A DNA stretch of 64,000 nt from the NCBI GenBank assembly GCA_029238665.1, contig JAQWFQ010000030.1, positions 271,992 through 335,991 of the forward strand. The letters run 5' to 3'. The notes beneath the pieces are model-generated. The model did no database searches. It was given only the letters and a program-made list of their open reading frames with translations, and was not told the DNA's origin. The position numbers and the translations under genes are program-made. Below are positions 36,534-44,700 of this stretch, piece by piece (position 1 is the first letter of the stretch; each line of letters starts with the position of its first letter). The DNA comes from Crocinitomicaceae bacterium. Lineage in GTDB: Bacteria; Bacteroidota; Bacteroidia; Flavobacteriales_D; Crocinitomicaceae.

Positions 36534-37808
36534 CTACTTTGTTGGTAAAACTTTCGCCTTTACTTCTCCAAATCCTATTCGAACACCATTCTTCTCAGAA
36601 AACCCTCTCATAATAACAGTATCATTATCATTAATGAACTTGCGTTCTGTTCCGTCATTCATTTTAAAAGGCTTAGTTCCTTTCCATGAAATCTCTAACA
36701 TTGAACCGAATTGGCCCTCTTGAGGACCTGAAATGGTTCCCGAACCGTAACAATCTCCTAAGCGCATATTACAACCATTGACTGTGTGATGTGCCAACTG
36801 CTGATTCATATTCCAATACATATGCTTGTAATTTGATTTTGCTACACTGTTTTCTTGACCATCTTCTGGCTTTATGAGTACCTCAAGGTTAATATCAATG
36901 TGTTTATCTCCTGTGTATTCTAAATATGGTAAAACCACTGGGTCTTGATTTGGACCTGAAACTCTAAATGGCTCAAGGGCATCTAAAGTAACAATCCAAC
37001 AAGAAATATGTGACGCAAAGTTTTTTCCTAAAAAAGGACCTAAGGGTACATATTCCCAACCTTGAATATCACGTGCGCTCCAATCATTTAACAAAGCCAT
37101 TCCAAAAATATACTCATCCGCTTCCTCTGTTGTGATATGATCTCCTAACGGTTTTCCTTCATACGTAAAAAAAGCAGTCTCTAACTCAAAGTCAAGCAAA
37201 CTACTTTCTCCAAAAACAGGAATTTCTGCTGTTGGCGGTTTCTTTTGCCCTTTAGGCCTATGAAAATCAATACCTGAAGCTATAATTGAACTTGCTCTAC
37301 CATGATAACCAACTGGAATATGCTTCCAATTTGGGAGCAAAGCGTTGTTTGGATCTCTAAAAAGGCAGCCAACGTTAAACGCGTGCTGTTCACTTGAATA
37401 AAAATCGGTATAATCTCCGATTGAGATAGGCATCAATAATTCAACATCATCAATGTCTAACAATAGTTTTTCTAAGTGACTTTTGTTGTTTTTCAATTCA
37501 TCATTCGATTCTTGAAACAAGACTGAAATACGATCTCTGAGTATACGCGTACCCTCTTTACCATGGCGCATCATCTTATTTAAGGTAGCGGAAGCAAAGT
37601 CCTCTACGTTAAAACCTAACCCTTCCAAATACCCAAATTCAAAGATGACTTTTAAATCAATAACTGTATCCCCTATTCGTGTAGCAACTCTAGGAGAATC
37701 ATCTCCTGTTGAGATGATTCCAAATGGAATGTTTTGAATTGGGAAATCTGAATCTGAAGGTACTTCTACCCATGATTTATACGCTGGATTATTTGCTTTG
37801 ATACTCAT
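36534..37808 (-). CDS. fumarylacetoacetase
   Basis: Last step of tyrosine breakdown: splits fumarylacetoacetate into fumarate and acetoacetate. 424 residues from the ATG of MSIKANNPAYKSW (a TTG one codon earlier is not needed). N-terminal SH3-like domain, then FAH domain: YTDFYSSEQHAFNVG, HGRASSII, FELETAFFTYEGKPLG, NDWSARDIQGWEYVPLGPF and GSGTISGPQ. Metal ligands are in the acidic motifs. Forms an apparent pair with the Rel/SpoT gene. Confidence 0.94.
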   Translation of the reverse strand: MSIKANNPAYKSWVEVPSDSDFPIQNIPFGIISTGDDSPRVATRIGDTVIDLKVIFEFGYLEGLGFNVEDFASATLNKMMRHGKEGTRILRDRISVLFQESNDELKNNKSHLEKLLLDIDDVELLMPISIGDYTDFYSSEQHAFNVGCLFRDPNNALLPNWKHIPVGYHGRASSIIASGIDFHRPKGQKKPPTAEIPVFGESSLLDFELETAFFTYEGKPLGDHITTEEADEYIFGMALLNDWSARDIQGWEYVPLGPFLGKNFASHISCWIVTLDALEPFRVSGPNQDPVVLPYLEYTGDKHIDINLEVLIKPEDGQENSVAKSNYKHMYWNMNQQLAHHTVNGCNMRLGDCYGSGTISGPQEGQFGSMLEISWKGTKPFKMNDGTERKFINDNDTVIMRGFSEKNGVRIGFGEVKAKVLPTK

Positions 37809-37844
37809 CAATTATCGTTTTTACTCTAATTTTTAACTATTTAC

Positions 37845-38942
37845 TTATACGTTGAATCTGAAATGCATAACATCCCCGTCTTCCACAAGGTATTCTTTTC
37901 CTTCTACTCTAAATTTACCTGCATCCTTTACTGCAGATTCACTGCCAAATTCTACAAAATCAACATACTTAATTACCTCAGCACGAATAAATCCTTTTTC
38001 AAAATCTGTGTGTATTACACCTGCAGCCTGTGGCGCTGTCATTCCTTTTTTAATTGTCCAAGCTCGAACTTCTTTTTCTCCTGCAGTAAAATAAGTTTCA
38101 AGATTCAACAACCTATATGCCGAACGAATTAAACGGTTTACACCCGGTTCTTCCAAGCCAAGTTCATCCAAAAACATATGACGCTCCTCATAAGTATCTA
38201 ACTCCATGATATCAGCCTCAATTGCAGCACCAATAGTCAGTACCTCTGCATTTTCGGCAGAAACTGAAGCCTTCAACGCTTCAACATAAGCATTTCCATT
38301 TTTCACAGAAGCCTCATCTACGTTACACAGGTACAATACAGGTTTTGCTGTAATCAACTGCATTTGATTCACGATCTCCTGCTCTAACTCATCAAACTTA
38401 AGTGATCGAACAGACTTTCCAGACTCTAGAACAGTCAAAATCTGAATAGCTAAACCATGTTCTTTTACTGCATCTTTATCTCCTGACTTCACTGTACGTG
38501 CCAACGAATTAATTCGTTTTTCAATACTTTCTAAATCTTTCAATTGAAGTTCGACATCAATAACCTCTTTATCTCTAACCGGATCAATAGAACCATCAAC
38601 ATGAATAATATTTCCATCATCAAAACATCTAACAACGTGTATAATCGCATCTGTTTCACGAATATTTGCTAGGAATTGATTTCCTAAACCCTCTCCTTTC
38701 GAAGCTCCTTTTACAAGACCAGCAATATCAACAATTTCCATTGTTGTTGGAAGTACACGCTGGGGATTAACCAGCTCTTCCAATTTCTCCAATCGTGGAT
38801 CTGGAACTGCTATTGTGCCTACATTTGGTTCAATTGTACAAAATGGATAATTAGCCGATTGAGCCTTTGCATTTGAAAGACAATTGAATAAGGTTGATTT
38901 CCCTACATTTGGTAATCCTACGATTCCACATTTTAACGCCAT
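37845..38942 (-). CDS. ychF: ribosome-binding ATPase YchF
   Basis: 365 residues, OBG-type fold that prefers ATP. GIVGLPNVGKSTLFN (P-loop), SANYPFCTIEPNVG (switch), DIAGLVKGASKGEGLGN, NVDE in place of the guanine-specific NKxD, and the C-terminal TGS domain (AWTIKKGMTAPQAAG, MHFRFNV). Cytoplasmic, ribosome-associated. Own promoter (38959-38989). Confidence 0.97.
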   Translation of the reverse strand: MALKCGIVGLPNVGKSTLFNCLSNAKAQSANYPFCTIEPNVGTIAVPDPRLEKLEELVNPQRVLPTTMEIVDIAGLVKGASKGEGLGNQFLANIRETDAIIHVVRCFDDGNIIHVDGSIDPVRDKEVIDVELQLKDLESIEKRINSLARTVKSGDKDAVKEHGLAIQILTVLESGKSVRSLKFDELEQEIVNQMQLITAKPVLYLCNVDEASVKNGNAYVEALKASVSAENAEVLTIGAAIEADIMELDTYEERHMFLDELGLEEPGVNRLIRSAYRLLNLETYFTAGEKEVRAWTIKKGMTAPQAAGVIHTDFEKGFIRAEVIKYVDFVEFGSESAVKDAGKFRVEGKEYLVEDGDVMHFRFNV

Positions 38943-38958
38943 CTATTCGATTTTTAAA

Positions 38959-38989
38959 CAAAGATAATAGGAAGATGTAAAGCAAACAA
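38959..38989 (-). promoter_or_regulatory. ychF promoter
   Basis: Minus-strand TTG (38989-38987), 20-bp spacer, TATCTTTG (38966-38959), 16 nt before the ATG. Confidence 0.6.
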
Positions 38990-39110
38990 TTTTATGAAGA
39001 AATCTCTTAAAAAAAGTAAATCAAACTTAAACTCGAGTCTACTCATACTTCAATGATATTACCACCTGCCTATAGAACAAGAATACTCAGTCACATTTCA
39101 ACATTTTTTT

Positions 39111-39125
39111 GTTAAAAAATTTAAC
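39111..39125. repeat. AT-rich palindrome upstream of the alpha-oxoamine synthase
   Basis: GTTAAAAAATTTAAC reads as an inverted repeat (GTTAAA / TTTAAC). It lies about 30 bp before the -7 box of the next gene and could be a regulator site; low complexity lowers its weight. The rest of the 285-bp gap between ychF and this gene holds two promoters and no frame. Confidence 0.3.
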
Positions 39126-39155
39126 GAAACCGTCCATTTTACCATCAAAATAGAC

Positions 39156-39163
39156 TACTTTTG
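39156..39163 (+). promoter_or_regulatory. -7 box of the alpha-oxoamine synthase promoter
   Basis: TACTTTTG, 64 nt before the ATG, followed by a leader with a 7-bp hairpin (39186-39210, ATTCACG / CGTGAAT). Confidence 0.45.
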
Positions 39164-39227
39164 AAGCGCAATTAAGGAACAACTTATTCACGTTAAATTT
39201 TACCGTGAATTGATAAAAAAAACTTAG

Positions 39228-40499
39228 ATGGCAATAGACATATTTGAAAAGATTAAAAAAAACAGAGGGCCTTTAGGCCAGTATTCTAAAGGAGTTCATG
39301 GATACTTCACATTCCCTAAGTTGGAAGGTGAAATTGGAAACAAAATGATTTTCCGTGGAAAAGAATGCTTGGTATGGTCGGTAAACAACTACCTTGGGTT
39401 AGCAAATCACCCTGAAGTTAGAAAAGCTGATGCTGACGCTTCTGCTGAATGGGGGTTAGCATACCCTATGGGTTCTCGAATGATGACCGGACAAACAGGT
39501 ATGCACGAAGCATTAGAGAGCGAAATCTCTGAGTTCATGGATAAAGAAGATACAATTCTATTGAACTTCGGATACCAAGGAATGGTTTCAGCAATTGACT
39601 CCATTGTTGACCGAAACGATGTAATTGTTTACGACAGTGAATCACACGCATGTATCTTAGATGGTATGCGACTTCACGCTGGGAAACGTTTCGTTTTTAA
39701 GCACAATGACATGGAAAGCTTTGACAAGCAAATGTTACGCGCTACAAAAATTGTAGAAAACACAAACGGAGGAATACTTGTTATTACTGAAGGTGTTTTT
39801 GGAATGGCTGGTGACCAAGGTAAATTAAAAGAGCTTGTTGAATTCAGAAAATCAGGTAAATACGACTTCAGACTATTCGTTGATGACGCACATGGTTTTG
39901 GTACTGTAGGTGAAAAAGGCCAAGGTGCTGGAGAAGGCCAAGGTGTTCATGACGAAATTGACATTTTATTTGGAACATTTGCAAAATCAATGGCCTCTAT
40001 CGGTGCGTTCATTTGTGCAGAAGAGCATATTGTTGAATTTTTACGTTACAACATGAGGTCTCAAGTATTTGCAAAGTCATTGCCAATGCCACTTGTTGTT
40101 GGAGCTAGAAAGCGTCTTGAATTACTAAGAGATCAACCTCAACATAAAGAAAACTTATGGAAAATCGCATCTTCACTTCAAACAGGACTAGTTGATTCTG
40201 GCTTTGACATTGGAGTAACAAACTCTTGTGTTACACCTGTTTTCTTAAAAGGAAATTTAGCAGAAGCGACTAACCTAACGTTTGACTTAAGAGAAAACTA
40301 CAACATTTTTTGCTCGATTGTAATTTACCCAGTTGTACCTAAGGATGTAATCATGTTAAGGTTAATTCCAACTGCAGTTCATACATTAGAAGATGTAAAC
40401 TATACGATTGAAACATTCGTAACGGTTAAAAATAAATTAGATGCCGGTGAATACCAATCTGAAGAAATGGCAACCGTAGAAGTTGATAGCAAAAGCTAA
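39228..40499 (+). CDS. alpha-oxoamine synthase family enzyme, serine palmitoyltransferase-like
   Basis: 423 residues, PLP fold type I. Core: WSVNNYLGLANHPEVR, GSRMMTGQTGMHEALE, catalytic-site DDAHGFGTVG (D219/D220, H222) and PLP Lys253 in FGTFAKSMASIG. Bacteroidota homologues are called glycine C-acetyltransferase, serine palmitoyltransferase (sphingolipids) or sulfonolipid synthase; sequence alone does not choose. It is not BioF, which lies next door. Its stop is 12 bp from the IS insertion. Confidence 0.85.
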   Translation: MAIDIFEKIKKNRGPLGQYSKGVHGYFTFPKLEGEIGNKMIFRGKECLVWSVNNYLGLANHPEVRKADADASAEWGLAYPMGSRMMTGQTGMHEALESEISEFMDKEDTILLNFGYQGMVSAIDSIVDRNDVIVYDSESHACILDGMRLHAGKRFVFKHNDMESFDKQMLRATKIVENTNGGILVITEGVFGMAGDQGKLKELVEFRKSGKYDFRLFVDDAHGFGTVGEKGQGAGEGQGVHDEIDILFGTFAKSMASIGAFICAEEHIVEFLRYNMRSQVFAKSLPMPLVVGARKRLELLRDQPQHKENLWKIASSLQTGLVDSGFDIGVTNSCVTPVFLKGNLAEATNLTFDLRENYNIFCSIVIYPVVPKDVIMLRLIPTAVHTLEDVNYTIETFVTVKNKLDAGEYQSEEMATVEVDSKS

Positions 40500-40508
40500 A
40501 CAATTCAC

Positions 40509-40511
40509 TAT
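40509..40511. repeat. left target-site duplication (TAT)
   Basis: TAT here and at 41904-41906 flank the IS ends exactly, the 3-bp duplication expected for the IS3 family. Confidence 0.75.
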
Positions 40512-40536
40512 TGTCTCGTCCTAAATAACCGTTACA
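40512..40536 (+). repeat. IS left terminal inverted repeat
   Basis: Begins TGTCTCGTCCT and ends CGTTACA. Pairs with 41879-41903. Confidence 0.8.
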
Positions 40537-40562
40537 GGATTTAGACCAAGATACTTAATTTA

Positions 40563-41486
40563 TTAAACAGCGTTGAGAACGTTCTCAACGCTGTTTTGGT
40601 TTTTGTATGTTTTTACTTTAATACTTCGTTGTTTATGCATTTTTACAGGAGTTAACATATTGCAAGAATAGTGAGGTCTGAAGTTGTTGTAGATCCTGAT
40701 ACTATCTTTGACCAGTTCCTTCATAATGCCGATTGGTAGATTTTTATCATAACCTAGAAATTCTTGCTTTAAGATTCCGTTTACTCTTTCTGCTACTGCA
40801 TTTGCGTAAGGGTCATAGGATTCAGTCATACTGCATTTGATTTTCTTTTCGCTTAAAACTTTTTGATATTCATCACTGCAATATTGAAACCCTCTATCTG
40901 AGTGATGGATAAGATTTTCCTTTTTGTAAGACCTGGATTTAACAGCCATTGATAAAGCCCTGACTGAGCCTATTGAACAAAGGCTCTTTGATACGTCATA
41001 TCCTACATTTTTTTTCGAGTAAGCATCTGTAACCAACGCTAGATATATTGGGTTGGTTCGATTACCGATATAGGTTATATCTGATACCCATACTTGCTCT
41101 GGTCGAACGATGGGAAGTTCAGCAACTATGTTTTTATGTTTACGGAACCGATGATGAGAGTCAGTCGTAATATAATAGGATCGTTTAGGAATGATTTGCA
41201 TGTGATTTGCTTTTAAAATTGAAAATAATTTATCCCTGCCAACTCCCAGTTCCTTCAACTCTTCTTGAAGGATATGATACAGCTTGCGCGTTCCGATACG
41301 TGGCATTTGGACGCGAACCTCACTCACTAATTCAACCACACGCTGAGCCGTATGTTTTCCTTTGTACCTTGAACGAAGGGATCGATAATAAACCTGTCTA
41401 CTTACCCCGAGTAATCTGCAGGTAGCCGTTAAGCTTTCTTGCTGTTCTTCTTTGAAAGTGTCGATTGCTCGGGTGAGGAGTTTTTT
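40563..41486 (-). CDS. IS3-family transposase OrfB (DDE), made by -1 frameshift
   Basis: 307 codons in the -1 frame relative to orfA, open from the slip site at 41486 onward; a GTG at 41339 lies far downstream and omits the start. N-terminal linker continues as LLTRAIDTFKEEQQ and CRLLGVSRQVYYR (HTH_21), then the rve integrase core: WVSDITYIG (first Asp), HHSDRGFQYCS (second Asp), and ANAVAERVNGILKQEF (Glu). This is the DDE triad with normal spacing. Joined to orfA it gives an OrfAB of about 430 residues. The 3' end lies in a perfect palindrome. Confidence 0.9.
   Translation of the reverse strand, partial: KKLLTRAIDTFKEEQQESLTATCRLLGVSRQVYYRSLRSRYKGKHTAQRVVELVSEVRVQMPRIGTRKLYHILQEELKELGVGRDKLFSILKANHMQIIPKRSYYITTDSHHRFRKHKNIVAELPIVRPEQVWVSDITYIGNRTNPIYLALVTDAYSKKNVGYDVSKSLCSIGSVRALSMAVKSRSYKKENLIHHSDRGFQYCSDEYQKVLSEKKIKCSMTESYDPYANAVAERVNGILKQEFLGYDKNLPIGIMKELVKDSIRIYNNFRPHYSCNMLTPVKMHKQRSIKVKTYKNQNSVENVLNAV
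40565..40596. repeat. 32-bp perfect palindrome at the end of orfB
   Basis: Two 16-bp arms (AAACAGCGTTGAGAAC and its exact complement) with no loop. It covers the last codons of orfB. An RNA hairpin here could terminate transcripts entering or leaving the IS, or the arms may bind transposase; there is no long T run on either side. Confidence 0.7.
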
Positions 41487-41863
41487 CGGATAGGAATATT
41501 ATACTCTTTTTCTGCCATGTCAATGATCATGTCAAAAATGATAGACTTCTTATCCGCTTTCTCAACTTGTTTTTCTAAATGCTTTTTCTGCTTTTCGAGT
41601 AAACGCACTTTTTGCTCCAACTCCAATAATTTCTGTTGTGGTGTTTTGGGCATATTTGAAGGTGTTTGATTTTCCCAATCAAAGTTACCATATTTTCTAA
41701 GCCAACTCACAACCGTTGAACGAGCCTGTATTCCATACCTGCGAACTGCTCCTGTTGTTGAGAGTTCTCCTCGCTCAACCTCACTTACAACTTGTAATTT
41801 TAAGGACAAGGAGTAATCTTTCTGACTGCGTTTTACGTAATCTGTTTTTCCATTTTTATTCAT
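41429..41863 (-). CDS. IS3-family OrfA (HTH protein)
   Basis: 144 residues. An N-terminal helix-turn-helix (LSLKLQVVSEVERGELSTTGAVRRYG, then STVVSWLRKYG) binds the IS ends; a leucine-zipper-like coil follows (KLLELEQKVRLLEKQKKHLEKQVEK). In-frame slippery sequence A AAA AAC lies at 41486-41480 near residue 126, so a fraction of ribosomes shift to orfB. Alone, OrfA probably represses transposition. Typical family length is a little over 100, so this one is long. Confidence 0.88.
   Translation of the reverse strand: MNKNGKTDYVKRSQKDYSLSLKLQVVSEVERGELSTTGAVRRYGIQARSTVVSWLRKYGNFDWENQTPSNMPKTPQQKLLELEQKVRLLEKQKKHLEKQVEKADKKSIIFDMIIDMAEKEYNIPIRKNSSPEQSTLSKKNSKKA
41480..41486 (-). promoter_or_regulatory. 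-1 frameshift slippery site
   Basis: Minus-strand A AAA AAC in the orfA reading frame (codons CGA AAA AAC). Reading -1 from here gives an open frame into orfB with no stop. A second weaker A AAG lies about 33 nt downstream (TCA AAG AAG), also joining the same frames. Confidence 0.65.
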
Positions 41864-41878
41864 TACACTCTTTTTTTG

Positions 41879-41903
41879 TGTAACGCTATTTCAGGACGGC
41901 ACA
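41879..41903 (-). repeat. IS right terminal inverted repeat
   Basis: On the minus strand begins TGTGCCGTCCT and ends GCGTTACA. Pairs with 40512-40536. Confidence 0.8.
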
Positions 41904-41906
41904 TAT
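41904..41906. repeat. right target-site duplication (TAT)
   Basis: Matches the TAT at 40509-40511. Confidence 0.75.
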
Positions 41907-41912
41907 AACAAT

Positions 41913-41947
41913 AAAAAAAAGCCGCTTTAATAAGCGGCTTTTTTTAT
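41913..41947 (-). terminator. bidirectional terminator beyond bioF
   Basis: GCCGCTT / AAGCGGC stem flanked by eight A and seven T residues, 28 bp past the bioF stop. Before the IS arrived it would have lain about 20 bp beyond the alpha-oxoamine synthase stop and served both genes. Confidence 0.85.
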
Positions 41948-41974
41948 TTCAAATAACATTACTTCAGCCCCAAA

Positions 41975-43057
41975 CTAACAGACCTCTGTTAAAACACCTA
42001 TCAAAAAATCAACTTCAGATTTCGTGTTAAACGCATGGAAACAAAATCGAATTCGCTCTTTTCCTTCTGCCACTGTAGGCGAATATATTGGTTTAACTGC
42101 GATCGATTTACCCTGAAGCTTTTCAGCGACAAGCCGAACCCCCTCAACAGAACCTATCTGTAAAACTTGAATTGGTGAGTTTACTTCTGACAACAAACCT
42201 TCATGCACAAACAATGACCTGAATTGAGCTAACACTGACTGTAAGTCACCTTGCCTTTCCACCACAGAAGAACAAGTAGCTCGAGTCGCATTCAAACTAA
42301 AAACACAAGGAGGCAGAGCCGTTGTATAAATAAATGACCTTGAAAAATTAACGAGATAATCAATCAATTGTTGGCACCCCAAGACAACAGCTCCATGCGA
42401 GCCATAAGCCTTACCAAAAGTTACCAATCGAGCAAATACCCTGTTTTCAAAACCTAAAGCAGAAACAAGCCCTTTTCCACTTTCTCCGTAAACCCCTACT
42501 GAATGTGCTTCATCTACAATTAAATAAGCGTCATATTCTTCACACAGATCAATAATATCTTTTAAAGGTGGAATATCTCCATCCATCGAATAAAGTCCTT
42601 CTATCGCAACATAAACAGCCCCTTGAACCTTTTCTAAACGCATTCTTAGATCAGTAATACTGTTGTGTTTAAACGCATACGCATTTGCAAAACACATTCG
42701 GATACCGTCACGTGAACTTGCATGGATCAACTCATCGTAAATGATTGTATCTCCACGCTGAGGGATACTCGAAAAGAATCCAACGTTCGCATCATAACCA
42801 GAATTAAACATCAACGCTGCCTCACTACTAAAAAAAGAAGCTAACTTCTTCTCTGCATCAACAGCCTCTTTAGAGTTCCCCGAAATTAATCGAGACCCGG
42901 TAGCACCTCGCCCTTCAAAAAAAACATCAGAAGCATCTTTAGAAAAACCCAAATAATCGTTTGAAAAAAAATCTTTAAACCCATCAAAAAGAGAAAGGGA
43001 ACGTAATGTCCCCTCCTTAATTCTATTCGTTAATTTAGCTGTAAGTTTATAATCCAT
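41975..43057 (-). CDS. bioF: 8-amino-7-oxononanoate synthase
   Basis: Biotin synthesis: condenses pimeloyl-ACP/CoA with alanine. 360 residues, about 20 short of E. coli BioF at the N-terminus. FSNDYLGFSKD, ATGSRLISGNSKEAVDAE, IVDEAHSVGVYG (Asp/His), and PLP Lys216 in VTFGKAYGSHGAV. Its ATG overlaps the bioB stop (TAATG), which makes biotin rather than sphingolipid synthesis the job. bioA, bioD and the pimeloyl genes are outside the window. Confidence 0.93.
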   Translation of the reverse strand: MDYKLTAKLTNRIKEGTLRSLSLFDGFKDFFSNDYLGFSKDASDVFFEGRGATGSRLISGNSKEAVDAEKKLASFFSSEAALMFNSGYDANVGFFSSIPQRGDTIIYDELIHASSRDGIRMCFANAYAFKHNSITDLRMRLEKVQGAVYVAIEGLYSMDGDIPPLKDIIDLCEEYDAYLIVDEAHSVGVYGESGKGLVSALGFENRVFARLVTFGKAYGSHGAVVLGCQQLIDYLVNFSRSFIYTTALPPCVFSLNATRATCSSVVERQGDLQSVLAQFRSLFVHEGLLSEVNSPIQVLQIGSVEGVRLVAEKLQGKSIAVKPIYSPTVAEGKERIRFCFHAFNTKSEVDFLIGVLTEVC

Positions 43058-44160
43058 TACAGACTACCAACCGTAGTTACTTTTCTTGGCTCAAAACCCT
43101 CAACCTTAGCACGAGCAGCCTTCAACTCCAATGCGCGAGCAGCCTCCTTTGCTTTTCTAGCATCAAGAATTTCATCTGGCTTTGTTTCTGGCTTATCTCC
43201 GTCAGAAAATGCTGCCTTAGGCGTTAATCCTAATATTTTAAACATCTCCATATCCTCATTGTATTCAGGATTTGGTGTTGTCAACAATTTATCTCCAGCA
43301 AAAATTGAACTTGCTCCAGCCATAAAACAGAGCGCTTGACCCTCCATCGACATTTTAGTTCTACCAGCAGACAAACGAACTACTGACTGAGGAAATGCAA
43401 TACGCGTGGTTGCTACCATACGAATCATCTCCCACTGCTCAATTGGCTTCTGATCTTCCATAGGAGTCCCTTCAACAGCAACCAAAGCGTTTATAGGAAT
43501 CGATTCAGGCGGAGTATCCATCTCCATATAGCTCATCAAAAGACCAACACGATCTTCTACTGCTTCTCCCATTCCTATAATACCACCTGAACACACAGAA
43601 ATACCTGCTTTACGCGCATTGTCAATTGTATTTAAACGGTCTTCATACTCCCGGGTTGAAATTACATCATCGTAATAATCTTTTGAGGTATCTAAATTGT
43701 GATTATACGCAAATAAACCTGCATTTTTTAAACGCACAGCCTGGTCCTCATTCATCATACCCAACGTACAACAAACCTCCATATCCAAGTCATTAACTCC
43801 TTGAACCATTTCAATCACGCTGTCAAAATCTTTGTTATCTCTAACCTCTCTCCAAGCAGCGCCCATACACAGTCTTGAAGAACCATTCTCTTTTGCATTT
43901 CGAGCTTGCTCAAGAACCGATTCAACAGTCATTATTTTCTGAGCATCTACATCTGTATGATACCTTGCTGCCTGTGGACAATAACCACAATCTTCTGCGC
44001 ATCCTCCCGTTTTTATACTCAGTAAGGATGACATCTGAACCTCTCGTGGATCATGGTGTAAACGGTGAACAGTGGCCGCTTCAAAAACCAATTCTAACAA
44101 AGGTTTATTATACAGTTCTAATAAGGCTTCTTTTGTTCTATAGTCTTGAGATACTTTCAT
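43057..44160 (-). CDS. bioB: biotin synthase
   Basis: Radical-SAM enzyme, 367 residues: inserts sulfur into dethiobiotin. [4Fe-4S] motif GGCAEDCGYCPQ with C54, C58 and C61; LCMGAAWREVRDNKDF, YNHNLDTS, and INALVAVEGTPM are family blocks; a [2Fe-2S] cluster residue set includes CCTLGM. The C-terminal tail is alanine/lysine-rich (AAEA-like ARKAKEAARALELKAARAK), longer than in E. coli. Promoter at 44178-44206. Confidence 0.97.
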   Translation of the reverse strand: MKVSQDYRTKEALLELYNKPLLELVFEAATVHRLHHDPREVQMSSLLSIKTGGCAEDCGYCPQAARYHTDVDAQKIMTVESVLEQARNAKENGSSRLCMGAAWREVRDNKDFDSVIEMVQGVNDLDMEVCCTLGMMNEDQAVRLKNAGLFAYNHNLDTSKDYYDDVISTREYEDRLNTIDNARKAGISVCSGGIIGMGEAVEDRVGLLMSYMEMDTPPESIPINALVAVEGTPMEDQKPIEQWEMIRMVATTRIAFPQSVVRLSAGRTKMSMEGQALCFMAGASSIFAGDKLLTTPNPEYNEDMEMFKILGLTPKAAFSDGDKPETKPDEILDARKAKEAARALELKAARAKVEGFEPRKVTTVGSL

Positions 44161-44177
44161 TTTTTTATTTTGATATA

Positions 44178-44206
44178 CAAATATAAATATATCTATCGAA
44201 GAACAA
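44178..44206 (-). promoter_or_regulatory. bioB promoter
   Basis: Minus-strand TTG (44206-44204), 18-bp spacer, TATATTTG (44185-44178), 17 nt to the ATG. No obvious BirA operator palindrome. Confidence 0.55.
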
Positions 44207-44223
44207 CGGGATAAAAGAGGAAT

Positions 44224-44700
44224 CTACTTATTCAGTAAACAAGCAGCATACGCTTTAATAGCTTCTGACCGACCAAAAGAATCAACCTTTTCATGTGTAG
44301 TAGCCTTTAGAGAAACGGCATCAACATCTACCTTTAATATTTTAGCTATTGTTGACTGCATTAACGGGATTTTTGGATTCAATTTTGGTTTTTCAAGAAC
44401 AATGGTACAATCTACATTCACGACATAATACCCTTTCGTCTTTACCAGCTCAACAACTTCTCCCAATAATATCTTACTATCAATTCCCTTGAATTTAGGG
44501 TCCGTATCTGAAAAATGGTAACCTATATCTCGCAAGTTAGCTGCCCCTAACAAGGCATCACAAATTGCATGCAATAAAACATCAGCATCAGAATGACCAA
44601 CCGCACCTAACTCTGATTCAATTTCAACCCCACCAACAAACAACGGGGTTGAAGGCGCCAGACGATGTACATCAATTCCGTACCCTATTCTAAGATTCAT
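44224..44700 (-). CDS. ispF: 2-C-methyl-D-erythritol 2,4-cyclodiphosphate synthase
   Basis: MEP-pathway isoprenoid enzyme, 158 residues. Metal ligands in GYGIDVHRLAPS (Asp, His) and the zinc His of AVGHSDADVLLHAICDALLGAA; SDTDPKFKG; and the end ATTHEKVDSFGRSEAI. Complete. ATG directly abuts the porV stop, giving porU-porV-ispF. Confidence 0.96.
   Translation of the reverse strand: MNLRIGYGIDVHRLAPSTPLFVGGVEIESELGAVGHSDADVLLHAICDALLGAANLRDIGYHFSDTDPKFKGIDSKILLGEVVELVKTKGYYVVNVDCTIVLEKPKLNPKIPLMQSTIAKILKVDVDAVSLKATTHEKVDSFGRSEAIKAYAACLLNK

Larger units (their letters stand above)
40512..41903 (-). mobile_element. complete IS3-family insertion sequence, 1392 bp
   Basis: Bounded by 25-bp imperfect terminal inverted repeats (19 of 25 match; both start TG and share a GTTACA inner end) and a TAT duplication. 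Encodes orfA (HTH) and orfB (DDE integrase) with a -1 frameshift signal between them. Size, TIR ends and two overlapping frames match the IS3 family, IS150-like subgroup by inference. Both frames and the DDE residues look intact, so it may be active. It separates the alpha-oxoamine synthase from the terminator it once shared with bioF. Confidence 0.92.

Noticed and set aside
39001..39110. Short frames between ychF and the alpha-oxoamine synthase
   Set aside because: No frame of useful length or hydrophobic pattern; the stretch is better explained as two promoters and an AT-rich spacer.
41429..41863. orfA as a truncated transposase remnant
   Set aside because: It is full-length with an HTH and zipper, and the -1 frame joins orfB at a slippery site; the split is normal for IS3 elements.
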